A DNA stretch of 64,000 nt from Streptomyces sp. NRRL S-455. GTDB lineage: Bacteria > Actinomycetota > Actinomycetes > Streptomycetales > Streptomycetaceae. Numbering within the stretch: position 1 is the first letter of the stretch; every line of letters begins with the position of its first letter. The DNA lies in assembly GCF_000717875.1 (NCBI RefSeq), contig NZ_JOCT01000020.1, forward strand, positions 61,710 to 125,709, given 5' to 3'. The notes under the pieces are model-generated. The model was not told the origin of the DNA. It did no database searches and saw only the letters and a list, made by a program, of their open reading frames with translations. Both the position numbers and the translations under genes were made by a program. Below, piece after piece: positions 55,514 through 64,000 of the stretch.

Positions 55514-57412
55514 TCAGCGGAACACATTGTCGGATTCATCCCAGTTCGATGGTTCGTGTGCGACGCTCACCCGCCGGGGCCGCCTGCGCGACTCGTACAT
55601 CGCGTCGATCTCGGACGCGTAGTGCCGCGCGATCTCGTCCCGGCGCAGCTTCATCGAGGGCGTCAGCATCCCGTTGGTCACGTCGAACGGCTCCGGCAGG
55701 ACCCGGAACACCCGGATCGACTCCGACGGTGACACGGCGCTGTTGGCCGCAGCCACGGCGCGTGCGACCTCCTCGCGCAGCGCGTTCTCCTCCCGCGCCT
55801 CCCGCAGCTCGCCCTGGAGCGCCAGCGCCGCCCGCCAGTGCGCGAGGAAATCCGGGTCCAGCGTGATCAGGGCACCGACACACGGCCGGTTGTCACCCAC
55901 GACCACCGCCTGATGGATGAGCGGGTGCATCCGCAGCCGCTGCTCCAGAGCGGCCGGGGCGACGCTCTTGCCGCTGCTGGTGATGATGATCTCCTTCTTG
56001 CGGCCGGTGATCGTCAGATAGCCCTCGGAATCCAGCTGCCCGAGATCCCCCGTGGCCAGCCAGCCGCCGTGCAGCGCGGCCCGGGTGGCGGCCTCGTCAC
56101 CCAGGTATCCCTGGAACACCGACGGGCCGCGCACCAGGATCTCCCCGTCCTCGGCCACCTGGATCTCGGTGCCCGGCAGCGGTTGCCCGACGGTCCCGGA
56201 CTTCTCCCGGCCCAGCGGCTGCATCGTCACCCCGCCGCCGGTCTCCGTCAGGCCGTACCCGTCGTGCACGTAGATGCCGATGCCCTCGTAGAACAGCGAC
56301 AGGTCGCGGCTGAGGGGGGAGCCGCCGGACGTCGCCCGCCGCACCCGGCCGCCCAGCGCGGCCCGCAGCCTGCGGTACACCGTGCGCTCGTACAGGGCGT
56401 GCTGGAGCCGCAGGTCTAAGCCGGGGCCGCGGCCCCGGCCCAGCCGCTGGCGTTCCAGAGCCGCGGCGAAGTCCCGCGCCGTCTCGGCGGCCCGCTCGAA
56501 CAGCCCGCCGTGGCCCCCCTGCTGGGCCGTGCGCAGGAAGTTCTTGTAGATCTTCTCGAAGACCGACGGGACCGCGTAGAAGTACGTGGGCCGGAAGGAA
56601 CGCAGTGCCGAGGACAGCGCCTCCCCGCCCAGATCGGACTGGTGCCCCATCAGCAGGCCGCCGCGCAGGCAGAGGCCCTGGATCATCAGCCCGTACACGT
56701 GGGAGAAGGGCAGGAACGCCAGCACCGAGCCCTGCTCACCGGACGGGGCCGCGGTGTGGCCCCAGCCCGCCAGCAGCGTGTCGCAGGGTGCGGCCAGGTT
56801 GCGGTGGCTGAGGGCGCAGCCCATGGCGTGACCGGAGGTGCCGGAGGTGTAGGCGACGACGGCGGTGGAGTCCGGCAGCACGATGCGGCGCATCGAGTCG
56901 ACCGTGGCGAGCGGGACGGCCTCCCCGCTCACCGCCAGGTCCTCCAGCGCGCCCGCGTCCACCTGCCAGACGTGGCGCAGCAGCGGCAGCGAGGCGCACA
57001 CCGAGCCGACGGTCATGACGCCCTGTTCGTCCTCGACCACCACGGCCACACAGCCGGCGTCCCGCAGGATCCACTCCACCTGGTCGCGCGACGACGTCGG
57101 GTAGACCGGGACCACCTCGGCCCCCACGGCCCACAGCGCGTAGCACAGGACCGTCCACTCGTAGCGGGTGCTCGCCATGATCGCCACACGGTGGCCCGGC
57201 GCGATCCCGGAAGCGATCAGCCCCTTGGCGACGTCCACCACCTCGTCGCGCAGCTCGATCGCCGTCACCTCCTCCCAGACGGCGGAGGCGGGGTCGGTGC
57301 GGCGGGCCAGCAGCGGTCTGGTGGGTTCGCGGTCCGCCGTCTCGAAGACACTGTCGGCGAGCCCCCCGGTCAGGGGCGAGACGGCAGGTGGAGCGAGGGC
57401 GAGGTCGCGCAT
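55514..57412 (-). CDS. Long-chain fatty-acid CoA ligase (FadD15-like AMP-binding enzyme)
   Basis: 632 residues of the ANL superfamily. The P-loop-like VVAYTSGTSGHAMGCALSHRNL, the substrate motif GYGLTETGGGVTMQPLG and GWLATGDLGQLDSEGYLTITGRKKEIIITSSGKSVAP (hinge and Asp) are all present. It activates long fatty acids to acyl-CoA with ATP. The SSGKSVAPA end with YAVPSVFEKIYKNFLR is typical of the FadD15/FACS group. AGGAG precedes the ATG. It is not in an operon with its neighbours, so its pathway is open. Confidence 0.9.
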   Translation of the reverse strand: MRDLALAPPAVSPLTGGLADSVFETADREPTRPLLARRTDPASAVWEEVTAIELRDEVVDVAKGLIASGIAPGHRVAIMASTRYEWTVLCYALWAVGAEVVPVYPTSSRDQVEWILRDAGCVAVVVEDEQGVMTVGSVCASLPLLRHVWQVDAGALEDLAVSGEAVPLATVDSMRRIVLPDSTAVVAYTSGTSGHAMGCALSHRNLAAPCDTLLAGWGHTAAPSGEQGSVLAFLPFSHVYGLMIQGLCLRGGLLMGHQSDLGGEALSSALRSFRPTYFYAVPSVFEKIYKNFLRTAQQGGHGGLFERAAETARDFAAALERQRLGRGRGPGLDLRLQHALYERTVYRRLRAALGGRVRRATSGGSPLSRDLSLFYEGIGIYVHDGYGLTETGGGVTMQPLGREKSGTVGQPLPGTEIQVAEDGEILVRGPSVFQGYLGDEAATRAALHGGWLATGDLGQLDSEGYLTITGRKKEIIITSSGKSVAPAALEQRLRMHPLIHQAVVVGDNRPCVGALITLDPDFLAHWRAALALQGELREAREENALREEVARAVAAANSAVSPSESIRVFRVLPEPFDVTNGMLTPSMKLRRDEIARHYASEIDAMYESRRRPRRVSVAHEPSNWDESDNVFR

Positions 57413-57566
57413 GCACTGCTCTCCTGACGTGTACGGGGCGTGACGTTGCCGACGGGTACCGTCATCGGCGGGGCTCGAATGTAGTCGAGGCGGGACCTGA
57501 AGGGGTCCGGAAATACGGAAGTGGTTCCCACTGATGATCTCGGCGTGACCGGGGGACCCGGGCGGT

Positions 57567-57800
57567 ATGAGTCACTACAGTCCCGATCCCGAACCCGAAC
57601 GCTCCACCGGTCTGGAGCCAGGCGGCGGCGTGCCGCCGGGCGAGACCCCGCCCGCGGAGAGCAGCATGCCCGAGGCGCTGCCCCAGGAGACGCACAACCC
57701 GCCCAAGGGCTGGGCCAAGGGGCCGCTGACCCTGATCATCGTCCTCGTGGTGCTGATCGCGGCGTTCTTCCTGGCCTACGCCCTCGTCCTGATCCTCTGA
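57567..57800 (+). CDS. DUF6480 family small membrane protein
   Basis: 77 residues. A Pro/Glu/Gly-rich N-terminal half with PDPEPERSTGLEPGGGVPPGETPPAE is followed by KGWAKGPLTLIIVLVVLIAAFFLAYALVLIL, one C-terminal membrane helix. This is the DUF6480 pattern of streptomycetes. It is probably tail-anchored in the membrane. Function unknown. Confidence 0.8.
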   Translation: MSHYSPDPEPERSTGLEPGGGVPPGETPPAESSMPEALPQETHNPPKGWAKGPLTLIIVLVVLIAAFFLAYALVLIL

Positions 57801-57814
57801 GTCCGTCCGAACGA

Positions 57815-57831
57815 TGAGGCGGGACGCCTCA
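57815..57831. terminator. Short hairpin between convergent genes
   Basis: TGAGGCG-GGA-CGCCTCA, a perfect 7-bp stem, lies between the DUF6480 stop and the end of the YbdK gene, and overlaps the latter's stop codon. Confidence 0.5.
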
Positions 57832-58917
57832 CGCCTGCGTGTGGCGCACGCACTCGGTGACGACGTCCCGCAGGCTCCCCGTGCGCTCCATCAGCGCGCG
57901 CTGCACCTGGGCACCGTTTCCGTCCCGCAGCAGTTCGTCGCAGGCGTCCCGGGCCCGCTCGAGGTCACCGGTGTCCGCGAGGGCCTCCTCGACATGGTCC
58001 AGCAGGGCACGGACGACCGTCTTGGCGGGCATGCGCCGCATGGTCGCGGGGTGCAGCAGCTCGCCCGTCAGTCCGGAGCGGGCGGCCTGCCAGTCGGCGA
58101 GCTGCAGCAGGCTGACACTGTGGCCGAGCGGTTCACGCCCGGCCCGCCACTCTCGTGCGGCCGTCTCCACCAGCCCCCGGGCCAGAGTGGCGATCAGCAC
58201 GGCCGTACTGGAATGCAGGCAGACGTCCGAGACCCGGATCTCCACGGTCGGGTACCGCTGGGACAGCCGGGCGTCGAAGTAGATCATGCCGTCGTCGAGG
58301 ATGGCGCCGGTGGCCACCATGTCCGCGATCAGGCGGTGGTACCGTTCGGCCGAGCCGAAGATCTCGGTCGGGCCGGCCGACGGCCAGCGCAGCCACACCC
58401 GGCTGCGATAGCTGCTGTAGCCCGAGTCGCTGCCCTGCCAGAACGGCGAGTTCGCACTGAGCGCCTTGAGGACCTGGAGCCAGGGCCGCACCCGGTCGAT
58501 GACCGCGACGCCCTCCTCCTCGGACTCGATCGACACATGCACGTGGCAGCCCAGGACGAGCTGCTCCCGGGTGGCGATGCCGTACTGGTCCGCCATCCAC
58601 TGGTAGCGCCGGTTGACGCCGATCGCCGGGCTGACCGGCAGCGGGGAGGTGGCGAGCGCCGCCACGGTGCAGCCGATCTCCCCGGCGTGCCGGGCGGCCT
58701 CCTTGCGGCAGCGGACGATCTCCGCGTGCAGGCTCTCCATCGACGACTGCGGATGTGTGGCGAACTCCAGCATCTGCTCGTGGAGTTCCTTCTCGAAGAC
58801 GTCCTGATCGGCGTCGTCCTGTTCGGCCCGGGCCAGCACCGCCGCGGACAGCGCCCGCGGTTCCCCGGTCTCCGGATCGACCAGGAGGAGTTCCTCCTCC
58901 ACTCCGACGGTGCGCAC
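57829..58917 (-). CDS. YbdK-type carboxylate-amine ligase (second copy)
   Basis: 362 residues of the GCS2 family: RTVGVEEELLLVDPETGEPRA, MLEFATHPQSSMESLH, LVLGCHVHVSIESEEEG and LSQRYPTVEIRVSDVCLHSSTAVLI. GTG at 58917 gives the start expected from its paralogue at 10723; a GTG at 58992 would add 25 residues and has no ribosome binding site. It has the same catalytic layout as the copy at 10723 but differs in most surface positions, so the substrates may differ. It lies just downstream of the glgB operon, same strand. Confidence 0.85.
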   Translation of the reverse strand: MRTVGVEEELLLVDPETGEPRALSAAVLARAEQDDADQDVFEKELHEQMLEFATHPQSSMESLHAEIVRCRKEAARHAGEIGCTVAALATSPLPVSPAIGVNRRYQWMADQYGIATREQLVLGCHVHVSIESEEEGVAVIDRVRPWLQVLKALSANSPFWQGSDSGYSSYRSRVWLRWPSAGPTEIFGSAERYHRLIADMVATGAILDDGMIYFDARLSQRYPTVEIRVSDVCLHSSTAVLIATLARGLVETAAREWRAGREPLGHSVSLLQLADWQAARSGLTGELLHPATMRRMPAKTVVRALLDHVEEALADTGDLERARDACDELLRDGNGAQVQRALMERTGSLRDVVTECVRHTQA

Positions 58918-59025
58918 GCTGAAGCCCGCCCTTCTGTGTCCTGCCGTCTCGGCCACCGGGAACCCGGTGGTACGACCCCCAGTGCCCCTCACAGCCGTTG
59001 GGACACCTGGTGAGGGGGCAGGACT

Positions 59026-61233
59026 TCACCCGGCGAACGGCGTCAGCCACACGGTGGCCAGCGGAGGCAGGGTGAGCCGGACCCAGCCGTCCTCCGGCTT
59101 GACGGGGCCGGGATTGGTCACGCCGCTGCCGCCGTAGCGTGTGTCGTCGGTGTTGAGAGTCTCCTGCCAGGCGACCACGTCGCCCGGGACCCGGAGGCCG
59201 TAGTCGTGCCGGACGACCGGGGAGAAGTTCGACACCGCCAGCAGCGGGTCGCCCTCCGCGTCGTACCTGAGGAAGGCGAAGACGTTGTCGTCGGCCGAGT
59301 CCACCGCCACCCACCGGAAGCCCTCCGGGCGGGCGTCGCACTGCCACAACGCCGGGGTCACCAGGTACACCGCGTTCAGGTCCCGGACCAGATCACGCAC
59401 GCCCCGGTGGTCGCCCGCCGAGTGGTAACCCTCGTCCAGCAGCCACCACTCCGGCCCCTTCTCCACCGACCACTCGGCTCCCTGTGCGAACTCCTGCCCC
59501 ATGAACAGCAACTGCTTCCCCGGGTGGCTCCACATGAAGCCGAGGTAGGCACGGACGGTGGCGCGCCGCTGCCACCAGTCGCCCGGCATCTTCGACACCA
59601 GCGCCTGCTTGCCGTGCACGACCTCGTCGTGGGAGATCGGCAGCACGTAGTTCTCGCTGTAGGCGTACACCATCGAGAAGGTCATCTCGTGGTGGTGGTA
59701 CTTGCGGTGCACCGGCTCATGGGAGATGTACTCCAGCGAGTCGTGCATCCAGCCCATGTTCCACTTCAGCCCGAAGCCGAGTCCGCCGGTGTCGGTGGGC
59801 CGGGTCACCCCGCCCCAGGCGGTGGACTCCTCCGCGATCGTGACCACGCCGGGAGCACGCCGGTACACGGTCGCGTTCATCTCCTGCAGGAAGGCCATGG
59901 CCGCCAGGTCCTCCCGGCCGCCGTAGGCGTTGGGCTCCCACTGGCCGTCCTCGCGCGAGTAGTCCAGGTAGAGCATCGAGGCGACCGCGTCCACGCGCAG
60001 TCCGTCGATGTGGAACTCCTCGCACCAGTACACCGCGTTCGCGACGAGGAAGTTGCGCACCTCGGTGCGGGCGAAGTCGAACTCGTAGGTGCCCCAGTCC
60101 GGGTGCTCGGCGCGCCGGTCGTCCCCGGGCTCGTACAGCGGGTCGCCGTCGAAGCGGGCCAGCGCCCAGTCGTCCTTGGGGAAGTGGGCCGGCACCCAGT
60201 CCATGATCACGCCGATGCCGGCCCGGTGGCAGGAGTCGACGAAGTACCGGAAGTCGTCCGGGGAGCCCAGCCGCGCGGTCGGCGCGTAGAAGCCGGTGAC
60301 CTGGTAACCCCAGGAGCCGTGGAAGGGGTGCTCGGCGACCGGCATCAGCTCGACGTGGGTGAAGCCGAGGTCCTTGACGTACGCGGGAAGCTCCTCGGCG
60401 AGCTGCCGGTAGTCCAACCCGGGGCGCCAGGACGGCAGATGCACCTCGTACACCGAGAACGGCGCCTCGTGCACGGGCGTGTCCGCGCGGTGCGCCATCC
60501 ACTCGGCGTCGCCCCACTCGTAGTGCGAGGCCGTCACGATCGACGCCGTGTGGGGCGGTTCCTCGGCGCGGCGGGCCATCGGGTCCGCCTTGAGGAAGCG
60601 GTGACCGTACCGGGAGTGGATCTCGAACTTGTACGCGGTGCCCTCTCCGACGCCCGGCAGGAACAGCTCCCACACACCGGACGCGCCGAGCGAGCGCATC
60701 GGGAACTGCGTTCCGTCCCAGTGGGTGAAGTCGGTGGCGACCCGCACGCCCCGCGCGTTCGGCGCCCACACCGTGAACCGGGTGCCGGTCACTCCCTGGT
60801 GGCTCATGGGGTGCGCGCCGAGCGCCCGCCACAGCTGCTCGTGCCGGCCCTCACGGATCAGGTGCAGATCGAGCTCGCCGAGTGCGGGCAGGAAGCGGTA
60901 CGGGTCGTGCGTCTCCAGCTCACCGCCGTCGTAGGCCACGTGCAGCGTGTACTCGGGGATCGCGTCCAGCGCCAGCACACCCGAGAAGAGGCCGTCGCCC
61001 TCCGAGACGAGGGCGGTGCGCCTGCCGCCGGTCACCACGCTCACCGCGCGGGCGAAGGGCCGCAGCGCCCGGAACACGACCCCGCCCGGCACCGGGTGGG
61101 CGCCCAGCAGCGCGTGCGGATCATGGTGGGCGCCCGCCAGCAGACGCCCGCGGTCCTCCGGGCTCAGGGCGGTCGCGGGCGTGCTGGGGACCGGGCCGGA
61201 CGGCCCCGGGATTGAGGTGTCTCGCAGGGCCAC
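59026..61233 (-). CDS. glgB: 1,4-alpha-glucan branching enzyme
   Basis: 735 residues of family GH13. The N-terminal CBM48-type part and the catalytic barrel hold the nucleophile Asp in [19 protein letters not shown], the acid Glu in [15 protein letters not shown] and the transition-state Asp in [16 protein letters not shown]. The first 100 residues ([27 protein letters not shown]) form the extra N-terminal domain usual in actinobacteria. It adds alpha-1,6 branches to the glucan made by GlgE. GTG start; 3 bases after the pep2 stop. Confidence 0.95.
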   Translation of the reverse strand: MALRDTSIPGPSGPVPSTPATALSPEDRGRLLAGAHHDPHALLGAHPVPGGVVFRALRPFARAVSVVTGGRRTALVSEGDGLFSGVLALDAIPEYTLHVAYDGGELETHDPYRFLPALGELDLHLIREGRHEQLWRALGAHPMSHQGVTGTRFTVWAPNARGVRVATDFTHWDGTQFPMRSLGASGVWELFLPGVGEGTAYKFEIHSRYGHRFLKADPMARRAEEPPHTASIVTASHYEWGDAEWMAHRADTPVHEAPFSVYEVHLPSWRPGLDYRQLAEELPAYVKDLGFTHVELMPVAEHPFHGSWGYQVTGFYAPTARLGSPDDFRYFVDSCHRAGIGVIMDWVPAHFPKDDWALARFDGDPLYEPGDDRRAEHPDWGTYEFDFARTEVRNFLVANAVYWCEEFHIDGLRVDAVASMLYLDYSREDGQWEPNAYGGREDLAAMAFLQEMNATVYRRAPGVVTIAEESTAWGGVTRPTDTGGLGFGLKWNMGWMHDSLEYISHEPVHRKYHHHEMTFSMVYAYSENYVLPISHDEVVHGKQALVSKMPGDWWQRRATVRAYLGFMWSHPGKQLLFMGQEFAQGAEWSVEKGPEWWLLDEGYHSAGDHRGVRDLVRDLNAVYLVTPALWQCDARPEGFRWVAVDSADDNVFAFLRYDAEGDPLLAVSNFSPVVRHDYGLRVPGDVVAWQETLNTDDTRYGGSGVTNPGPVKPEDGWVRLTLPPLATVWLTPFAG

Positions 61234-61236
61234 GGC

Positions 61237-62607
61237 TCAGTCTCCTCTCACGGCGAGGCGCTCGATCGCCGCCATCGGAACAGGCAGCCAGTCGGGACGG
61301 TGCCGTGCCTCGTACAGCACCTCGTACACGGCCCGGTCCGTCTCGTAGGCGCGGAGCAGTCCGTGTTTCTTGCGCGGATCCCAGCCGGCCCGGGCGGCGT
61401 AGCCCGCGCAGTAGGCCTCGCGGCAGCGGCGGGCCCATTCCGGGCGCCAGGGGCGGCGCTGCCGGGCGGCGTAGTCGAAGGAACGGAGCATCCCGGCGAT
61501 GTCCCGCACGGGGGAGTGGGCGCTGCGCCGTTCGGAGAGCGGCCGGGACGGCTCGCCCTCGAAGTCGATGACGAACCACTCGCGTCCGGCCCGCAGCACC
61601 TGACCCAGATGCAGGTCACCGTGGATGCGCTGGGCGGGCGGACCGGCGTCGCAGGTGGTGAGGGCGGCGAACGCGGTGCGCAGGCCCGGCACGAACGGCC
61701 GGAGCGCGGGCACGCAGTGCGCGGCGGCGTCCAGCCGCTCGGTCATCGCCGTCGCCGTACGCCGGTTCTCACCGGGCGTGCCGACCGGGAAGGCCGAGGC
61801 CAGCGCGAGATGAACGTCCGCCGTCGCCGCGCCCAGGGCCCGCGCCTGCGCCGTGAAGTCGTCGCCGGCGGCCAGGGCGTGCAGAGCCAGCGTCCAGCCG
61901 TCGGAGGCGTCCCGCAGATACGGCTGGAGCACGCCCAGCGTGGCCTTGAACGGATGCTTCGTCTGGAACCAGGCCACGGGCGCCGGAACGCGGTGGCAGC
62001 CCTGCATGGCCAGGGCGCCCGGCACCTCCAGGTCCGGGTTGACGCCCGGCTGGATGCGCCGGAAGACCTTGAGGATGTACTCGTCGCCGTAGACCAGCGA
62101 GGAGTTGGACTGCTCGGCGTCCAGCAGCCGCGGCGCCAGTCCGGCCGGCACCTCCTGGTCCGGGTCGCGGTCGAAGCGCAGGAAACCGTGGGTGCCGGGG
62201 TGCCTCAGGCGGTCCAGAAGCAGTTGGGCCGAACGGGGGTCGTGCAGTGCGTCGTAGAGCGTCAGACCGGCCAGCGGCCCGTCCTGCACCTGCCCGATGA
62301 GCGCCCGGCCGAGGCGCGGTGACGGTTGCTCCCGGACGCCGAGCAGCAGCTGGTAGCAGTCGCCGGCCAAGGGAGCCCCGCCGGGCGAGGGCACGCCCGT
62401 GTGACCGGCGTGTCCGGCGTGCACCAGCAGGTGCAGACACCCCGGGAAGAGCTCGGTCATCGACAGCAGTCCGAGCTCGGTGACGGGCCGGTCCTTGCCC
62501 GCGAACCAGCGCTGCCGCGGCAGCCAGTCGCGCAGCAGCCCGCCGAGCGACTCCATGGGCTCGGCCAGGCGGGTGAGGCCCGGGCGGAGGGACGCGGTCT
62601 TCGGCAT
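61237..62607 (-). CDS. pep2: Maltokinase (Pep2/Mak)
   Basis: 456 residues of a protein-kinase-like fold. The N-terminal cap opens LLRDWLPRQRWFAGKDRPVTEL. The ATP site is at SSLVYGDEYILKVFRRIQPG. The catalytic centre is QRIHGDLHLGQVLRAG followed by WFVIDFEGEPSRPLSERRSAHSPVRDIAGMLRSFDYA (Asp that binds metal). It phosphorylates maltose to maltose-1-phosphate for GlgE. ATG at 62607 is chosen because GGAGG lies 8 bases upstream; a GTG at 62613 would be too close. It is between treS and glgB in one operon. Confidence 0.93.
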   Translation of the reverse strand: MPKTASLRPGLTRLAEPMESLGGLLRDWLPRQRWFAGKDRPVTELGLLSMTELFPGCLHLLVHAGHAGHTGVPSPGGAPLAGDCYQLLLGVREQPSPRLGRALIGQVQDGPLAGLTLYDALHDPRSAQLLLDRLRHPGTHGFLRFDRDPDQEVPAGLAPRLLDAEQSNSSLVYGDEYILKVFRRIQPGVNPDLEVPGALAMQGCHRVPAPVAWFQTKHPFKATLGVLQPYLRDASDGWTLALHALAAGDDFTAQARALGAATADVHLALASAFPVGTPGENRRTATAMTERLDAAAHCVPALRPFVPGLRTAFAALTTCDAGPPAQRIHGDLHLGQVLRAGREWFVIDFEGEPSRPLSERRSAHSPVRDIAGMLRSFDYAARQRRPWRPEWARRCREAYCAGYAARAGWDPRKKHGLLRAYETDRAVYEVLYEARHRPDWLPVPMAAIERLAVRGD

Positions 62608-62635
62608 GGTCACGCCTCCTTTCGTCGGCGCTTGC

Positions 62636-64000
<1,365 letters not shown>

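Noticed and set aside
57454..57459. GGGTAC before the DUF6480 gene as a SigB promoter
   Set aside because: The only GNNT lies 12 bases upstream, outside the accepted spacing.

Overview
The window looks like a piece of a Streptomyces (or very close actinomycete) chromosome. It is extremely GC-rich throughout. Many genes use GTG starts, stop/start overlaps of the ATGA and TGATG type are common, ribosome binding sites are of the GGAGG/AAGGAG type, and actinomycete-specific families are present (WhiB/Wbl, DUF5133, DUF6480, DUF6098, PATAN/roadblock proteins, TreS-Pep2-GlgB). I saw no rRNA, tRNA, complete insertion sequence, phage region or CRISPR array.

Layout. 0-12.5 kb: a cut-off PucR-type regulator, a DUF5133 protein, a GlxA/AraC regulator, a small graspetide (ATP-grasp RiPP) locus tgmA-tgmB, an unrecognised 371-residue protein, an SDR dehydrogenase convergent with a CYP152-type P450, an SRPBCC/zinc-ribbon pair, a YbdK-type carboxylate-amine ligase and a DUF488 protein. 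12.5-14.2 kb: a Tat-exported family 43 glycosidase. 14.4-24.6 kb: a compact catabolic island that matches, in gene families and largely in order, the mycobacterial pathway for the last two steroid rings. It holds two SDR genes divergent from echA20-ipdA-ipdB-ipdC, two acyl-CoA dehydrogenase genes, and ipdF-kstR2-fadA6. Both divergent intergenic regions carry a 14-bp palindrome close to the KstR2 operator. 24.7-26.7 kb: a TetR regulator whose last codons lie in the first copy of a five-copy 46-bp tandem repeat, then a threonine aldolase.

26.9-29.1 kb: a four-gene cassette with three roadblock/LC7-like proteins and one PATAN/DUF4388 protein, without the kinase or GTPase of the classical conservons. 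29.1-41 kb: an epoxide-hydrolase-like enzyme, AlkB, a TetR with an elaborate palindromic operator next to a KstD-like flavoprotein, a Wbl protein, a saccharopine-dehydrogenase-like enzyme divergent from a TetR, an ArgP-like LysR divergent from a LysE exporter, a stand-alone cyclic-nucleotide-binding protein and a PLP decarboxylase.

41-58 kb is dominated by general-stress signalling: an anti-sigma-type ATPase, a SigB/SigF-type sigma factor, a second DUF5133 protein, and a tightly overlapping stressosome operon rsbR-rsbS-rsbT followed by an ATPase-phosphatase fusion and a GAF-PP2C phosphatase. A separate anti-anti-sigma factor and a further anti-sigma ATPase lie nearby. Four intergenic sequences in the window resemble SigB promoters (GNNT-N15/16-GGGTAC or GGGTAA), which fits a stress regulon around these regulators, but this is inference. 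58-64 kb: a second YbdK paralogue and the treS-pep2-glgB operon (trehalose to maltose to maltose-1-phosphate, plus glucan branching), with treS running off the right edge.
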